From Rs1 sp038900335 (GTDB taxonomy: Bacteria; Pseudomonadota; Gammaproteobacteria; Pseudomonadales; Balneatricaceae): a stretch of 64,000 nucleotides of DNA. The notes beneath the pieces are model-generated. The model had not been told where the DNA came from. It searched no databases and saw only the letters and a program-made list of their open reading frames with translations. Positions 36,485-45,045 of this stretch are shown in pieces. Within the stretch, counting starts at the first letter, position 1. Every line of letters starts with the position of its first letter. A program made the position numbers and the translations under genes. Where the stretch lies: the NCBI GenBank assembly GCA_038900335.1, contig JBBMRB010000015.1:1-64000 (forward strand), in the 5' to 3' direction.

Positions 36485-36916
36485 CTACTTGCCGTTTTGC
36501 TTTTCTTTGATTTCAGCAAGAGTTTTGCAATCAATGCAAAGTGTTGCTGTTGGTCGTGCTTCTAAGCGGCGAATACCTATTTCAATATCGCACTCTTCGC
36601 AGTAACCAAAATCATCTTCGTCTATGCAATCCATCGCCTCATTGATTTTTTTAATCAATTTGCGTTCTCTATCACGTGTGCGAAGCTCCAAGCTAAACTC
36701 TTCTTCTTGGCTAGCTCTGTCATTCGGATCGGCGTATGTAGCAACTTCTTCTTGTAAATGAATAATGGTGCTATCAACTTCTTCCATAAGTTCCTGCTTC
36801 CACAGCTGTAGAACGTTACGGAAATGATCCTTTTGTCGATCGTTCATGTATTCTTCACCTTGTGTTATTGCATAAGGTGAAAAACGTGCTTTTTTCATTG
36901 ACTTAGTGTCTGGCAT
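36485..36916 (-). CDS. dksA: RNA polymerase-binding transcription factor DksA
   Basis: 143 aa. The coiled coil carries the acidic tip YADPNDRASQEE, then the conserved LELRTRDRERKLIKKI and a zinc finger with all four cysteines (YCEECDIEIG and LCIDCKT). It acts with ppGpp in the secondary channel of RNA polymerase in the stringent response. Being in the same run as cbrA and pcnB puts two global regulators side by side. Confidence 0.97.
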   Translation of the reverse strand: MPDTKSMKKARFSPYAITQGEEYMNDRQKDHFRNVLQLWKQELMEEVDSTIIHLQEEVATYADPNDRASQEEEFSLELRTRDRERKLIKKINEAMDCIDEDDFGYCEECDIEIGIRRLEARPTATLCIDCKTLAEIKEKQNGK

Positions 36917-37295
36917 ATTGCCTGCCTCACTCTGCGAATACTGGGCGATAATTAAATTTCGCCATCCATATAACAGTTATAAATAACTGCCCTTGTTTGA
37001 AGGGTGCTGAAAATACCAGACCTTTTAAAAATTGGAAAGCTTTTCGTTTAAAAAATACCAATAAAAGTACATATATGCGCCAATAACTTGTTTAATTGAT
37101 GAAATAGTAAGATTTCTTAGTAGTTAGTCTTGGTTAAATTAAGAACTAGGGCGTTAACGTTTTGGCCAATATCTAAATATAATAAAGAAATTATAGAGTT
37201 AAATTTATATTAGTATTAAACCTGCTATTGTTAGTGCATTAGTCAAAAAACACGATGGCTTCTATAACCCAAAATCATAAATTAGAGGGTCTATA
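36917..37295. other. Divergent region between dksA and sfsA
   Basis: About 380 AT-rich bases with no ORF supported by a ribosome-binding site and no clear stem-loop with T-tract. It presumably carries the dksA promoter (minus) and the sfsA promoter (plus). Confidence 0.5.
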
Positions 37296-37301
37296 TTGGT
37301 A

Positions 37302-38009
37302 ATGAAATACGAACAAAAACTCATAAGTGCTGTATTAGTTAAGCGCTATAAAAGATTTTTAGCGGATGTGGTATTAGAAGACGGCAGTATGTTAACCGTC
37401 CATTGTGCTAATACTGGGGCAATGACAGGATGTGCTATTGCTGGAAGCAAGGTTTGGCTGAGTGAAAGTGCTAATCTTAAGCGAAAGTATGCCTTTTCTT
37501 GGGAGCTTGTTGAGCTTGAACATAATGCTGGCTTTATCGCAGTTAATACTGCGAGGGCAAATCAAGTAGTTGAAAGCGCACTGTTTGATAAAAAAATAAT
37601 AGAGCTGGCCCAATATGATAGTTTTAAAAGAGAAGTAAAGTATGGCGATTCAAGTCGTGTCGATTTTTTCCTTAGTGGAGCAGGCCTACCTGATGTTTAT
37701 CTAGAAGTGAAAAGCGTGACACTCCATCGTGAAGGTGATTTAGGTGCATTTCCTGATGCCGTGACTCTTCGCGGCCAGAAACACTTAAGAGAGTTGTTGG
37801 CGGTGAAAAAAAGTGGCAATAGGGCTGTGTTGTTATTTTGTGTGCTACATAGTGAAATTAAAGAGGTCAGTGTGGCTGATGACATTGATAGTGTTTATGG
37901 ACAGCTGTTGCGCGATGTAATAAAACAAGGGGTTGAGGTATATTGTTATTCAGTGGATATGTCTGTCACTCAACTAGAGCTTGGCAACAAACTTGTTTTA
38001 AAAGTCTAG
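37302..38009 (+). CDS. sfsA: Sugar fermentation stimulation protein SfsA homologue
   Basis: 235 aa from ATG 37302. Conserved LISAVLVKRYKRFLADV, CANTGAMTGC, VDFFLSG and VYLEVKSVTL followed by FPDAVTLRGQKHLREL. The EVK core suggests a nuclease-like fold and SfsA is described as DNA-binding; its real function is unsettled. An in-frame TTG at 37296 sits at a better distance from GAGGG (37285-37289), so the start is not certain. The sfsA-dksA neighbourhood is conserved in gammaproteobacteria, although here they are divergent. Confidence 0.93.
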   Translation: MKYEQKLISAVLVKRYKRFLADVVLEDGSMLTVHCANTGAMTGCAIAGSKVWLSESANLKRKYAFSWELVELEHNAGFIAVNTARANQVVESALFDKKIIELAQYDSFKREVKYGDSSRVDFFLSGAGLPDVYLEVKSVTLHREGDLGAFPDAVTLRGQKHLRELLAVKKSGNRAVLLFCVLHSEIKEVSVADDIDSVYGQLLRDVIKQGVEVYCYSVDMSVTQLELGNKLVLKV

Positions 38010-38037
38010 TTTTAAAGAAAGTTAAAAGGATTATTTG

Positions 38038-39396
38038 ATGAACAGTAGCGCTAAATCTCTTATTCCCTTATCTGAGTTAATGTTAGCGCTAACGATAGCG
38101 TTAGATATGACCGAGGGACAACCGCCAGAGCATTGTATTCGCAGCTGTTGGATAGGAATGCATATAGGGGATAAAATAGGGTTAAGTGACAGCCAATTGT
38201 ATGACTTGTTCTTTACTCTATTACTTAAAGATGCTGGTTGTAGTAGTAATGCTGCTCGTATTTGTGAGCTTTACTTGACCAATGATCGAGATTTTAAACG
38301 TAACTACAAAACGGTTGGTAATAGCTTGTCAGGTGCGATTAACTTTGTGGTAAAAAATGCTGGAGCCGGTCAAAGTTGGATGACTCGAATATCAACAACC
38401 ATTGATATCCTAAAAAATGGTGGACAATACACTCAAGAACTTATCCAGACCCGCTGTAGTCGGGGAGCGCAAGTGGCTCGTGAGCTTAGATTTAGTGAAG
38501 ATGTCGCATTAGGTGTACACGGTTTAGATGAGCACTGGGATGGTAGCGGTCGCCCTGAAAATTTAAAAGCTGAGCAAATACCGCTATATTCAAGAATTGC
38601 GCTATTAGCGCAAGTTGTTGATGTTTTTCAATTTGAAAATAATTTAGCTACTGCTGTTAAGGAAGTTATATCACGACGTGGTGATTGGTTTGACCCTGCA
38701 TTAGTTGACGCATTTATATCAATATCTAAAAAGCCAAGTTTTTATGAGGGTCTGCGTGCAAGTGATATCTGCCAAAGGGTGATGAATTTAACGCCGGCTA
38801 GAGCCAGTTTAGAAGTGGATGATGACTATTTTGATTGTATCGTCAGTGCGTTCGGTAAAATCGTTGACTCTAAAAGCCCTTATACAGCAGGGCATAGCGA
38901 AAGAGTCGCAGTGTATGCCTCGTTAATAGCTGAAGAGTTAGGTATGAACACTGAAGATAGGCGCTGGCTAAAGCGTGCCGCATTATTACATGATTTAGGC
39001 AAGCTTGGTGTCAGTAATACTATTTTAGACAAGCCGGGTAAATTAACAGATGAAGAGTGGGCGGTAGTGAAAACGCACTCTGCGTTAACTGAGCAAATTC
39101 TTGAGCAGATATCGCCATTTAAGTTATTGGCAAAAATTGCAGGCGCTCACCATGAAAAACTTGATGGTACTGGTTATCCGAATAGGTTAAAAGGGGAGCA
39201 AATATCGCTTATGACAAGAATCATTACCACCGCTGATATTTTTGACGCAATAACTGCTGAAAGGCCTTATAGAGGGGCTATTGCGATTCCTAAAGCGCTA
39301 CTGATGATGGAGGAAAATTTACATAGCGCCATTGACGAATCTTGCTTTAACGCTTTGAAAATAGCTATCGCTAAATTAGCTGATGACTTTAAGTGA
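38038..39396 (+). CDS. Tandem HD-GYP phosphodiesterase
   Basis: 452 aa from ATG 38038 with AAAGGA at 38025-38030. The C-terminal half is a canonical HD-GYP domain: HDLGK (H318) and HHEKLDGTGYP (H371 onward). The N-terminal half is a diverged copy: HCIRSCWIG at the first helix, LKDAG where HDxGK is expected, and EHWDGSGRPENL for HHExxDGxGYP. The first copy has lost key metal ligands and is probably regulatory. It is soluble with no membrane helix. Cyclic di-GMP hydrolysis is predicted from the second copy. Confidence 0.86.
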   Translation: MNSSAKSLIPLSELMLALTIALDMTEGQPPEHCIRSCWIGMHIGDKIGLSDSQLYDLFFTLLLKDAGCSSNAARICELYLTNDRDFKRNYKTVGNSLSGAINFVVKNAGAGQSWMTRISTTIDILKNGGQYTQELIQTRCSRGAQVARELRFSEDVALGVHGLDEHWDGSGRPENLKAEQIPLYSRIALLAQVVDVFQFENNLATAVKEVISRRGDWFDPALVDAFISISKKPSFYEGLRASDICQRVMNLTPARASLEVDDDYFDCIVSAFGKIVDSKSPYTAGHSERVAVYASLIAEELGMNTEDRRWLKRAALLHDLGKLGVSNTILDKPGKLTDEEWAVVKTHSALTEQILEQISPFKLLAKIAGAHHEKLDGTGYPNRLKGEQISLMTRIITTADIFDAITAERPYRGAIAIPKALLMMEENLHSAIDESCFNALKIAIAKLADDFK

Positions 39397-39468
39397 AGGT
39401 GCGATAGTGAGTGTTTGGTTTTAGTCAATGTATTGGTTTATGCGGTAGTGTGATGTCAAAAAATAGGC

Positions 39469-39500
39469 AAAAAAAAGCCTTTATATTAAATAAAGGCTTA
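39469..39500 (-). terminator. Minus-strand terminator after a small ORF
   Basis: AAGCCTTTA (39475-39483) and TAAAGGCTT (39491-39499) form a 9-bp stem; on the minus strand eight T follow (39476-39469). The plus-strand side has no good T-tract, so it points at a minus-strand transcript ending just after 39502. Between 39397 and 39468 and between 39610 and 39686 I see nothing else. Confidence 0.75.
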
Positions 39501-39501
39501 T

Positions 39502-39609
39502 CTATTCTCCGTATTCCCTGCGCCAATGTATATCCATATGTACGTCCTCGTGTCCTTTGCGCTGATCGATGTCATCCATTTGTATCAGTCCGTGAAGTGC
39601 TGAATCCAT
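39502..39609 (-). CDS. Possible 35-aa small protein or small RNA unit
   Basis: A 35-codon frame (MDSALHGLIQMDDIDQRKGH onward, ending HWRREYGE), rich in charged residues. Its stop is one base from a T-tailed terminator, and the bioA terminator lies 78 bases before its start, so it would be an isolated minus-strand unit of about 150-200 bases. A GATAAT box stands just before the ATG, but I see no good -35 or ribosome-binding site there. An internal ATG (codon 25) is preceded by GAGGA. It could equally be a non-coding RNA. I do not recognise the sequence. Confidence 0.35.
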   Translation of the reverse strand: MDSALHGLIQMDDIDQRKGHEDVHMDIHWRREYGE

Positions 39610-39686
39610 AACTGAATTATCAACAAATCAAAGCACTATTGGTATAGGAAAAAGTCTTATAATGCATCGGAATATTAAATATAGTT

Positions 39687-39736
39687 TAAAAAAAGCACTT
39701 AAAGATCATATCTTAGATAAATAAGGTCTAAGTGCT
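39687..39736 (-). terminator. Rho-independent terminator of bioA
   Basis: On the minus strand AGCACTTA (39736-39729) pairs with TTAAGTGCT (to 39694), with an AT-rich loop containing a second weak GACC/GATC pairing, then a run of seven T. It lies 29 bases after the bioA stop. Confidence 0.8.
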
Positions 39737-39765
39737 CTTATAAATAGTGAATTGTTATTAATAGA

Positions 39766-41058
39766 TTATTCAAGTTTGGGTTGATGGTTTTTAACGACGT
39801 GAATAATAGCGGCGGTTAATTGCTTAATCTGTTCTGTGTTCATAATATAGGCAGGCATAACATAGACGAGTTTGCCAAAAGGTCTAACCCAAACGCCTTG
39901 TTCTTTAAATTGTTGTTGAATAGCCACAGCGTCAACGGCTTCTTTTAATTCGACAACACCAATGGCCCCTAATACTCTGACATCCGCCACATTATCAAGC
40001 TCTATAGCAGGTGCTAAGCCTTTGTTTAATTGTGTTTCTATCAATGACACTTGTTGCTGCCAGTTATTAGTTGTTAGTAATTCTATGCTTTTGACTGCAA
40101 TCGCGCAGGCTAATGGGTTGCCCATAAATGTAGGTCCATGCATAAAACAACCAGCTCCACCATTGGAAATAGTATTGGCCACTTCGCTGGTGGTTAAAGT
40201 TGCCGCTAGGCTTAAGTAGCCACCGGTCAATGCTTTACCGACACATAAAATGTCAGGGGATATGTTGGCGTGCTCACAGGCAAATAGTTTTCCTGTTCTA
40301 CCAAAGCCCGTGGCAATTTCATCAGCTATGAGTAAAATACCATAGCGTTCACACAGTTTTTTTGCCTGCGCTAAATATTGTGGATGGTAGATGCGCATGC
40401 CACCGGCGCCTTGTACTATTGGCTCTAAAATTAACGCGGCAATGTGTAGATGGTTGTCCTTAATGATTTGCTCAAGAGAGTCGATATCTTGCTCATCCCA
40501 GGCCTGATTAAAGGTTGTTTGAGGGCTTTGGGCAAAATAGTGCTTAAGTAGCACATCGTTAAATATATCGTGCATACCATTAATTGGATCACACACGGCC
40601 ATCGCGCCAAACGTATCTCCGTGATAACCATTTTTTATAGTGACTAATCTGTTTTTTAAAGGTTGCCCTTTCGCTTGCCAGTATTGAAATGCCATTTTTA
40701 TAGCGACTTCAACGGCGACAGAGCCAGAGTCGGCAATAAATACTTTATCCAAACCGCTAGGAGTAATAGCGACCAGCTGTTTGGCAAGTTCAATGGCAGG
40801 CTCATGAGTGAGCCCACCAAACATAATATGTGACATCTTATCTATCTGCTGGTGGGCAACACTGTTGAGTTCTGGGTGACCATAACCGTGAATCGTTGAC
40901 CACCAAGATGCCATACCATCAATTAATTGCTCACCAGTACTGAGCGTTATGTAGACACCGTCAGTGGAGGCCACAGGTAAACAAGGTGTTGGTGCAGTCA
41001 TGCTAGTGTAAGGATGCCAAATATTTTCTCTATCAAAAAGCAGTTGTTCTGGGGTCAT
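39766..41058 (-). CDS. bioA: Adenosylmethionine-8-amino-7-oxononanoate aminotransferase
   Basis: 430 aa class III aminotransferase; converts KAPA to DAPA in biotin synthesis with SAM as amino donor. Motifs: IWHPYTSMTAP at the N terminus (BioA-specific), GYHGDTFGAMAV, LIADEIATGFGRTG and GKALTGGYL with the PLP lysine. It runs opposite to bioBFHCD with trmO and comF between. Confidence 0.96.
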   Translation of the reverse strand: MTPEQLLFDRENIWHPYTSMTAPTPCLPVASTDGVYITLSTGEQLIDGMASWWSTIHGYGHPELNSVAHQQIDKMSHIMFGGLTHEPAIELAKQLVAITPSGLDKVFIADSGSVAVEVAIKMAFQYWQAKGQPLKNRLVTIKNGYHGDTFGAMAVCDPINGMHDIFNDVLLKHYFAQSPQTTFNQAWDEQDIDSLEQIIKDNHLHIAALILEPIVQGAGGMRIYHPQYLAQAKKLCERYGILLIADEIATGFGRTGKLFACEHANISPDILCVGKALTGGYLSLAATLTTSEVANTISNGGAGCFMHGPTFMGNPLACAIAVKSIELLTTNNWQQQVSLIETQLNKGLAPAIELDNVADVRVLGAIGVVELKEAVDAVAIQQQFKEQGVWVRPFGKLVYVMPAYIMNTEQIKQLTAAIIHVVKNHQPKLE

Positions 41059-41107
41059 GTTGTCGTCTTATCGTTAAATAGTGATGGTTGTACAAAGGGC
41101 TGCTAAA

Positions 41108-41827
41108 TTAGGATTGATGATCGATATTAATGACATCTATCCTGTCGTTATTTATTTGCCAGCGAATATTGTATGTATAAAGTGCGATGCCGTATTCGCG
41201 TTGCTGATGTTGCTGTTGCTGATAAGCAGGCCTTGGATCACATCGAAGAATTTGTTCGATAGCCAGGCTCAAGCTTTCATCATTAGCCTTGATATGCTGC
41301 TCGCAGATACGTTGTGCTTGAGAGCTAAAAAAAATTGGTTGCTCAAGAGGGCTAAAGCTTTCAGCTAATGTGTTGCTAGCCTCATGGATGCTATCAGAAT
41401 AAGGGATGTATGGTTTGATGTCTATTACCGGTGTGCCGTTCATTAAATCGGCGCCAAGCACATCAATAATAACACGGTGTTGTCGGTGTTTTATCGCGAG
41501 CAATTTAACGGCAGACATACCGATAGGGTTTGGTCTAAAAGGCGATCGACTAGCAAAGACGCCTATTTTTTTGTTGCCGCCTAATCTTGGAGGCCTAATT
41601 TTATTTTTCCAGCCTTTATTAACACACTCGCTAAAAACAAAGAGTATCCATAGATGTGATGATTGCTCTAACGCATCAACGATATCAATACTGGCATACT
41701 CTTTTTCTAGTACAATACTGGAGCGAATGTCGGGCGTGAGTCTAGGTTGTCTAGGTATGCCAAATTTTTCCATGAAAGGTGATTTGACCACACCGATCGT
41801 TTTAAAATTGAACTCGTTATCGCTCAT
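41108..41827 (-). CDS. trmO: tRNA t6A37 N6-methyltransferase TrmO (TsaA family)
   Basis: 239 aa. The family signature SPFRPNPIGMSAVKLL and the later DVLGADLMNGTPVIDIKPYIPY identify TrmO, which methylates N6-threonylcarbamoyladenosine at position 37 of tRNA(Thr). It is upstream of bioA on the same strand with 49 bases between; co-transcription is plausible but no functional link to biotin is known. Confidence 0.92.
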   Translation of the reverse strand: MSDNEFNFKTIGVVKSPFMEKFGIPRQPRLTPDIRSSIVLEKEYASIDIVDALEQSSHLWILFVFSECVNKGWKNKIRPPRLGGNKKIGVFASRSPFRPNPIGMSAVKLLAIKHRQHRVIIDVLGADLMNGTPVIDIKPYIPYSDSIHEASNTLAESFSPLEQPIFFSSQAQRICEQHIKANDESLSLAIEQILRCDPRPAYQQQQHQQREYGIALYTYNIRWQINNDRIDVINIDHQS

Positions 41828-41947
41828 CGTCTCTACTGTGCCTAATAAATGTTTATGGTGCTAGTCTACTGGCAATAAAACAGTGATTCAATCAGATGTT
41901 AATTTATGCGCTAAAGCTACGAGAGTATTTAGAGTCATTTATGAGAG

Positions 41948-42646
41948 CTATATTGGCGTTCGAGCGATAACCCAAATATCAATTGTTTTAGCCCCAGAGT
42001 CTTTCAGTACTTTAGCTAATTCGTTCGCTGTTGAGCCTGTTGTTAATACATCATCAACAATGGCAACATGCAGGTAAGGATGCTTGTGTGCGCTAAATGC
42101 ACCTATTAAGTTGGTTTTTCTCTGTTTTGCGCTGAGAGTTGCTTGGGCTGGCGTGTCTTTTATTTTCGTTAAAACGTGATCATCATACGCTATATTTAAT
42201 CTGCCGCTAATGGCTTTTGCTAGCTGTTCTGTTTGATTGTAACCTTTATATAATTTCTTCTTAGCGGAAATAGGGACAGGGATAATAACCTCAGGCATTG
42301 AAGATGATGAATAGCCCCCAGCAAGTTTAGTCAACAACAGATAGCTCAACCAATTTAGATGATGGCGCGCTTGCTCCTTTTTACTTTTAGTCACAGCGAC
42401 ATCAATAGGAAAACTATAATTAAAAGCGGCGATTACCCTGTTAAAGCGCGGTTTTTGTTGAATGCAGTTTTTGCAGATTAAATGTGTAGCTGTAGACAAT
42501 AAAGGTAGAGCGCAGATAGTGCAGGTATGTGTTAGCCAAGGTAGATCGGCGATACAATTAGCGCAAATATTATTTTTATCAGGTTTAGCGCAAAATACAC
42601 ATGTCTGTATGTATTTTAACCAGATGTTTTTTAAAAGGCTCTGCAT
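41948..42646 (-). CDS. comF: ComF family phosphoribosyltransferase-like protein
   Basis: 232 aa. N-terminal zinc-ribbon cysteines (CVFCAKPDKNNICANC and CTICALPL with CKNC) precede a phosphoribosyltransferase fold with the PRPP loop VAIVDDVLTTGSTANEL. ComF/GntX proteins take part in DNA uptake or its use. Position next to bioB is common in gammaproteobacteria (gntX/comF near bioH). It is divergent from bioB with 81 bases between. Confidence 0.92.
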   Translation of the reverse strand: MQSLLKNIWLKYIQTCVFCAKPDKNNICANCIADLPWLTHTCTICALPLLSTATHLICKNCIQQKPRFNRVIAAFNYSFPIDVAVTKSKKEQARHHLNWLSYLLLTKLAGGYSSSSMPEVIIPVPISAKKKLYKGYNQTEQLAKAISGRLNIAYDDHVLTKIKDTPAQATLSAKQRKTNLIGAFSAHKHPYLHVAIVDDVLTTGSTANELAKVLKDSGAKTIDIWVIARTPI

Positions 42647-42649
42647 AAG

Positions 42650-42677
42650 TTGACAGCTCCTGTGGGAAGATTATCAT
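42650..42677 (+). promoter_or_regulatory. Sigma-70 promoter of bioBFHCD
   Basis: TTGACA (42650-42655), 16 bases, TATCAT (42672-42677): a perfect -35 and a 5 of 6 -10. The transcript would start near 42684, 44 bases before bioB. I found no TTGTAAACC-type BirA operator in this gap. Confidence 0.65.
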
Positions 42678-42727
42678 AGTCCAATCTAGATATTATCGTT
42701 TTGCACATAGGCAGGAGTATAAGTTAA

Positions 42728-43774
42728 ATGCACGCAAGTGAAGAAGTTAGACACGATTGGCAAAAACAAGAAGTACAGGCGCTATTTGATCTACCTTTTA
42801 ATGATTTACTATTTAAGGCGCACACTGTTCATCGTCAAAACTTTGATCCAAACCAAGTGCAAGTTAGCACGCTTTTGTCTATAAAGACAGGTGCCTGCCC
42901 AGAGGACTGCAAATACTGCCCGCAAAGTGCTAGGTATAACACAGGCTTAGAGCGTGAGCGATTAATGGAAGTAGAAGCTGTTGTCAAAAAGGCAGAGCAG
43001 GCTAAGGCTTCTGGTTCTACCCGTTTTTGTATGGGGGCGGCGTGGAAGCATCCGCATCAGCGAGATATGCCCTATGTCGTTGAAATGGTTAAGCGCGTTA
43101 AAGAAATAGGGTTAGAAACTTGTATGACTCTAGGCATGTTAGATGCTGATAAATCTGCTCAGTTAGCTGATGCAGGACTGGACTATTACAATCATAATTT
43201 AGACACCTCTCCTGAATTTTACGATAAAGTAATCACCACTAGAACATACCAAGATCGGCTTGATACGTTGCATCATGTACGTGAGTCTGGAATGAAAGTG
43301 TGCAGCGGTGGGATTTTGGGTATGGGCGAAACGGCAGGTGATCGCATTGGTTTATTAATGCAGTTAGCTAATATGCCAACACAGCCAGAGAGTGTGCCTA
43401 TTAATATGTTGGTAAAAGTCGCCGGTACACCGATGGAAAATGTCGAAGATTTAGATCACCTGATCTTTATACGCACCATTGCGGTAGCGCGTATTATGAT
43501 GCCTAAATCACATGTGCGGTTGTCGGCAGGTAGACAGTCTATGTCCGATGAAATGCAAGCGATGACTTTCTTTGCAGGTGCTAACTCAATTTTCTATGGT
43601 GAGTGTTTGTTAACGACGCCAAACCCTGAAACAAATAAAGATTTATTATTGTTTAAGCGATTAGGTCTAAACCCTGAACAAGGTATCTCTGAAGATGATG
43701 AGACACAATCGGCGATGATCATCAAAAATATTCAAGCAGAACAAGACAGTTCGAAATTTTACTCAGCACTTTAG
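42728..43774 (+). CDS. bioB: Biotin synthase
   Basis: 348 aa radical SAM enzyme that inserts sulfur into dethiobiotin. The cluster motif is CPEDCKYCPQ (CxxxCxxC). Other family features include MGAAWKHPHQRD, YYNHNLDTSPEFY and the arginine in VRLSAGR near the [2Fe-2S] cluster. ATG follows GCAGGAG. It is the first gene of the bioBFHCD operon. Confidence 0.97.
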   Translation: MHASEEVRHDWQKQEVQALFDLPFNDLLFKAHTVHRQNFDPNQVQVSTLLSIKTGACPEDCKYCPQSARYNTGLERERLMEVEAVVKKAEQAKASGSTRFCMGAAWKHPHQRDMPYVVEMVKRVKEIGLETCMTLGMLDADKSAQLADAGLDYYNHNLDTSPEFYDKVITTRTYQDRLDTLHHVRESGMKVCSGGILGMGETAGDRIGLLMQLANMPTQPESVPINMLVKVAGTPMENVEDLDHLIFIRTIAVARIMMPKSHVRLSAGRQSMSDEMQAMTFFAGANSIFYGECLLTTPNPETNKDLLLFKRLGLNPEQGISEDDETQSAMIIKNIQAEQDSSKFYSAL

Positions 43775-43778
43775 GCGT

Positions 43779-43813
43779 AGTGACAATAGCGCAGTCGCTG
43801 CGCTATTGTCACT
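43779..43813 (+). other. Perfect 16-bp hairpin between bioB and bioF
   Basis: AGTGACAATAGCGCAG (43779-43794), loop TCG, and its exact complement (43798-43813). It starts 5 bases after the bioB stop. No T-tract follows, so it looks like an RNA-stabilising or processing element rather than a terminator. Confidence 0.85.
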
Positions 43814-43863
43814 TGCCAATAAGTACCGCTCTATTCATTATTACCTTTGTTGATATCTAAATT

Positions 43864-45045
43864 ATGTCTTTTAATGATTTGCAGAAAATATTAGACCAAA
43901 GAGCAGAGGATTCGCTCTACAGGCGCCGACAAGTGATGCAAAGCGCTCAGCAATCAGTAATAAAAGTAGATGGTCAGCACTTACTCAACTTTAGTTCAAA
44001 TGACTATTTAGGGTTAGCTAATCATCCCGACGTTATTAGCAGCTTTAAGGCGGCTGCAGATGAATTTGGTGTTGGCAGCGGCGCCTCTCACTTAGTTAAT
44101 GGCCACAGTTATCACCATCACCAACTGGAGCTTGAATTGGCGCAGTTTTGTAATCGTGAACGCGCATTACTGTTTTGTAGTGGTTATATGGCTAATATCG
44201 GTGTAATTAATGCACTCGTTGGTAGAGGTGATGCGGTCTTTCAAGATAAACTTAATCATGCATCGCTACTTGATGGTGGCTTGTTAAGTGGTGCCGACTT
44301 TCAGCGTTACCTGCCCAATAATATTCCCAGTCTAGAGAAAAGGTTGGCACGCTCGCAAGCATCGAGAAAGCTTATAGTTAGCGATGCTGTTTTTAGTATG
44401 GATGGTAATATAGCTGATTTGTCCGCGTTATCTGAGCAAGCACAAAAGCATGAGGCTTGGTTGATGGTTGATGATGCTCACGGTTTTGGTGTGTTAGGTG
44501 AAACAGGCGCGGGCTGTGTCGAGCAATATCAATTAAACCAGCAGCAAGTGCCGGTACTCATTGGCACCTTTGGTAAGGCTTTTGGTACCGCGGGTGCTTT
44601 TGTCGCTGGCAGCGAGGCATTGATAGAGACATTGATACAGTTCTGCAGAACCTATATTTATACAACCGCTATGCCGCCAGCGATTGCTGCAGCGACTAGG
44701 ACAAGCCTGCAATTAATTAAGCAGCAATCTTGGCGCAGAGAGCATCTTCAAGAATTAATTGCTCACTTTAAAAAAGGCTGTCAGCATTTAGGTTTAGTGT
44801 TGCAGCCATCGGATACCGCAATACAGCCCATTATGGTGGGATCGGCAAAGCAAGCATTGCAGTTAAGTGAAGCGCTAGCGACACAGGGTATTCAGGTTAA
44901 AGCGATAAGAGCACCGACTGTTCCTGCTAAGCAGGCACGATTGCGAGTCACGCTCAGTGCTGCTCATTCAATCGCTGATGTAGATAAATTATTAGTCGCC
45001 TTAAAGCATATATTGGCGGAGGTAGCCATTGAATATTCACGTTGA
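43864..45045 (+). CDS. bioF: 8-amino-7-oxononanoate synthase
   Basis: 393 aa PLP enzyme joining pimeloyl-ACP and alanine. Motifs: NFSSNDYLGLA, GSGASHLVNGH, DDAHGFGVLG and the PLP lysine in GTFGKAFGTAG. Its end overlaps bioH by 17 bases. Confidence 0.96.
   Translation: MSFNDLQKILDQRAEDSLYRRRQVMQSAQQSVIKVDGQHLLNFSSNDYLGLANHPDVISSFKAAADEFGVGSGASHLVNGHSYHHHQLELELAQFCNRERALLFCSGYMANIGVINALVGRGDAVFQDKLNHASLLDGGLLSGADFQRYLPNNIPSLEKRLARSQASRKLIVSDAVFSMDGNIADLSALSEQAQKHEAWLMVDDAHGFGVLGETGAGCVEQYQLNQQQVPVLIGTFGKAFGTAGAFVAGSEALIETLIQFCRTYIYTTAMPPAIAAATRTSLQLIKQQSWRREHLQELIAHFKKGCQHLGLVLQPSDTAIQPIMVGSAKQALQLSEALATQGIQVKAIRAPTVPAKQARLRVTLSAAHSIADVDKLLVALKHILAEVAIEYSR

Noticed and set aside
39411..39611. 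Plus-strand 66-codon frame after the HD-GYP gene
   Set aside because: It runs through a strong hairpin, has odd composition and no ribosome-binding site; it is the shadow of the minus-strand small unit.
41406..42077. Plus-strand frames opposite trmO and comF
   Set aside because: Antisense shadows of genes with clear family signatures; no ribosome-binding sites.
42647..42727. BirA operator upstream of bioB
   Set aside because: No TTGTAAACC/GGTTTACAA-type inverted repeat is visible in this gap; only the sigma-70 promoter can be supported.
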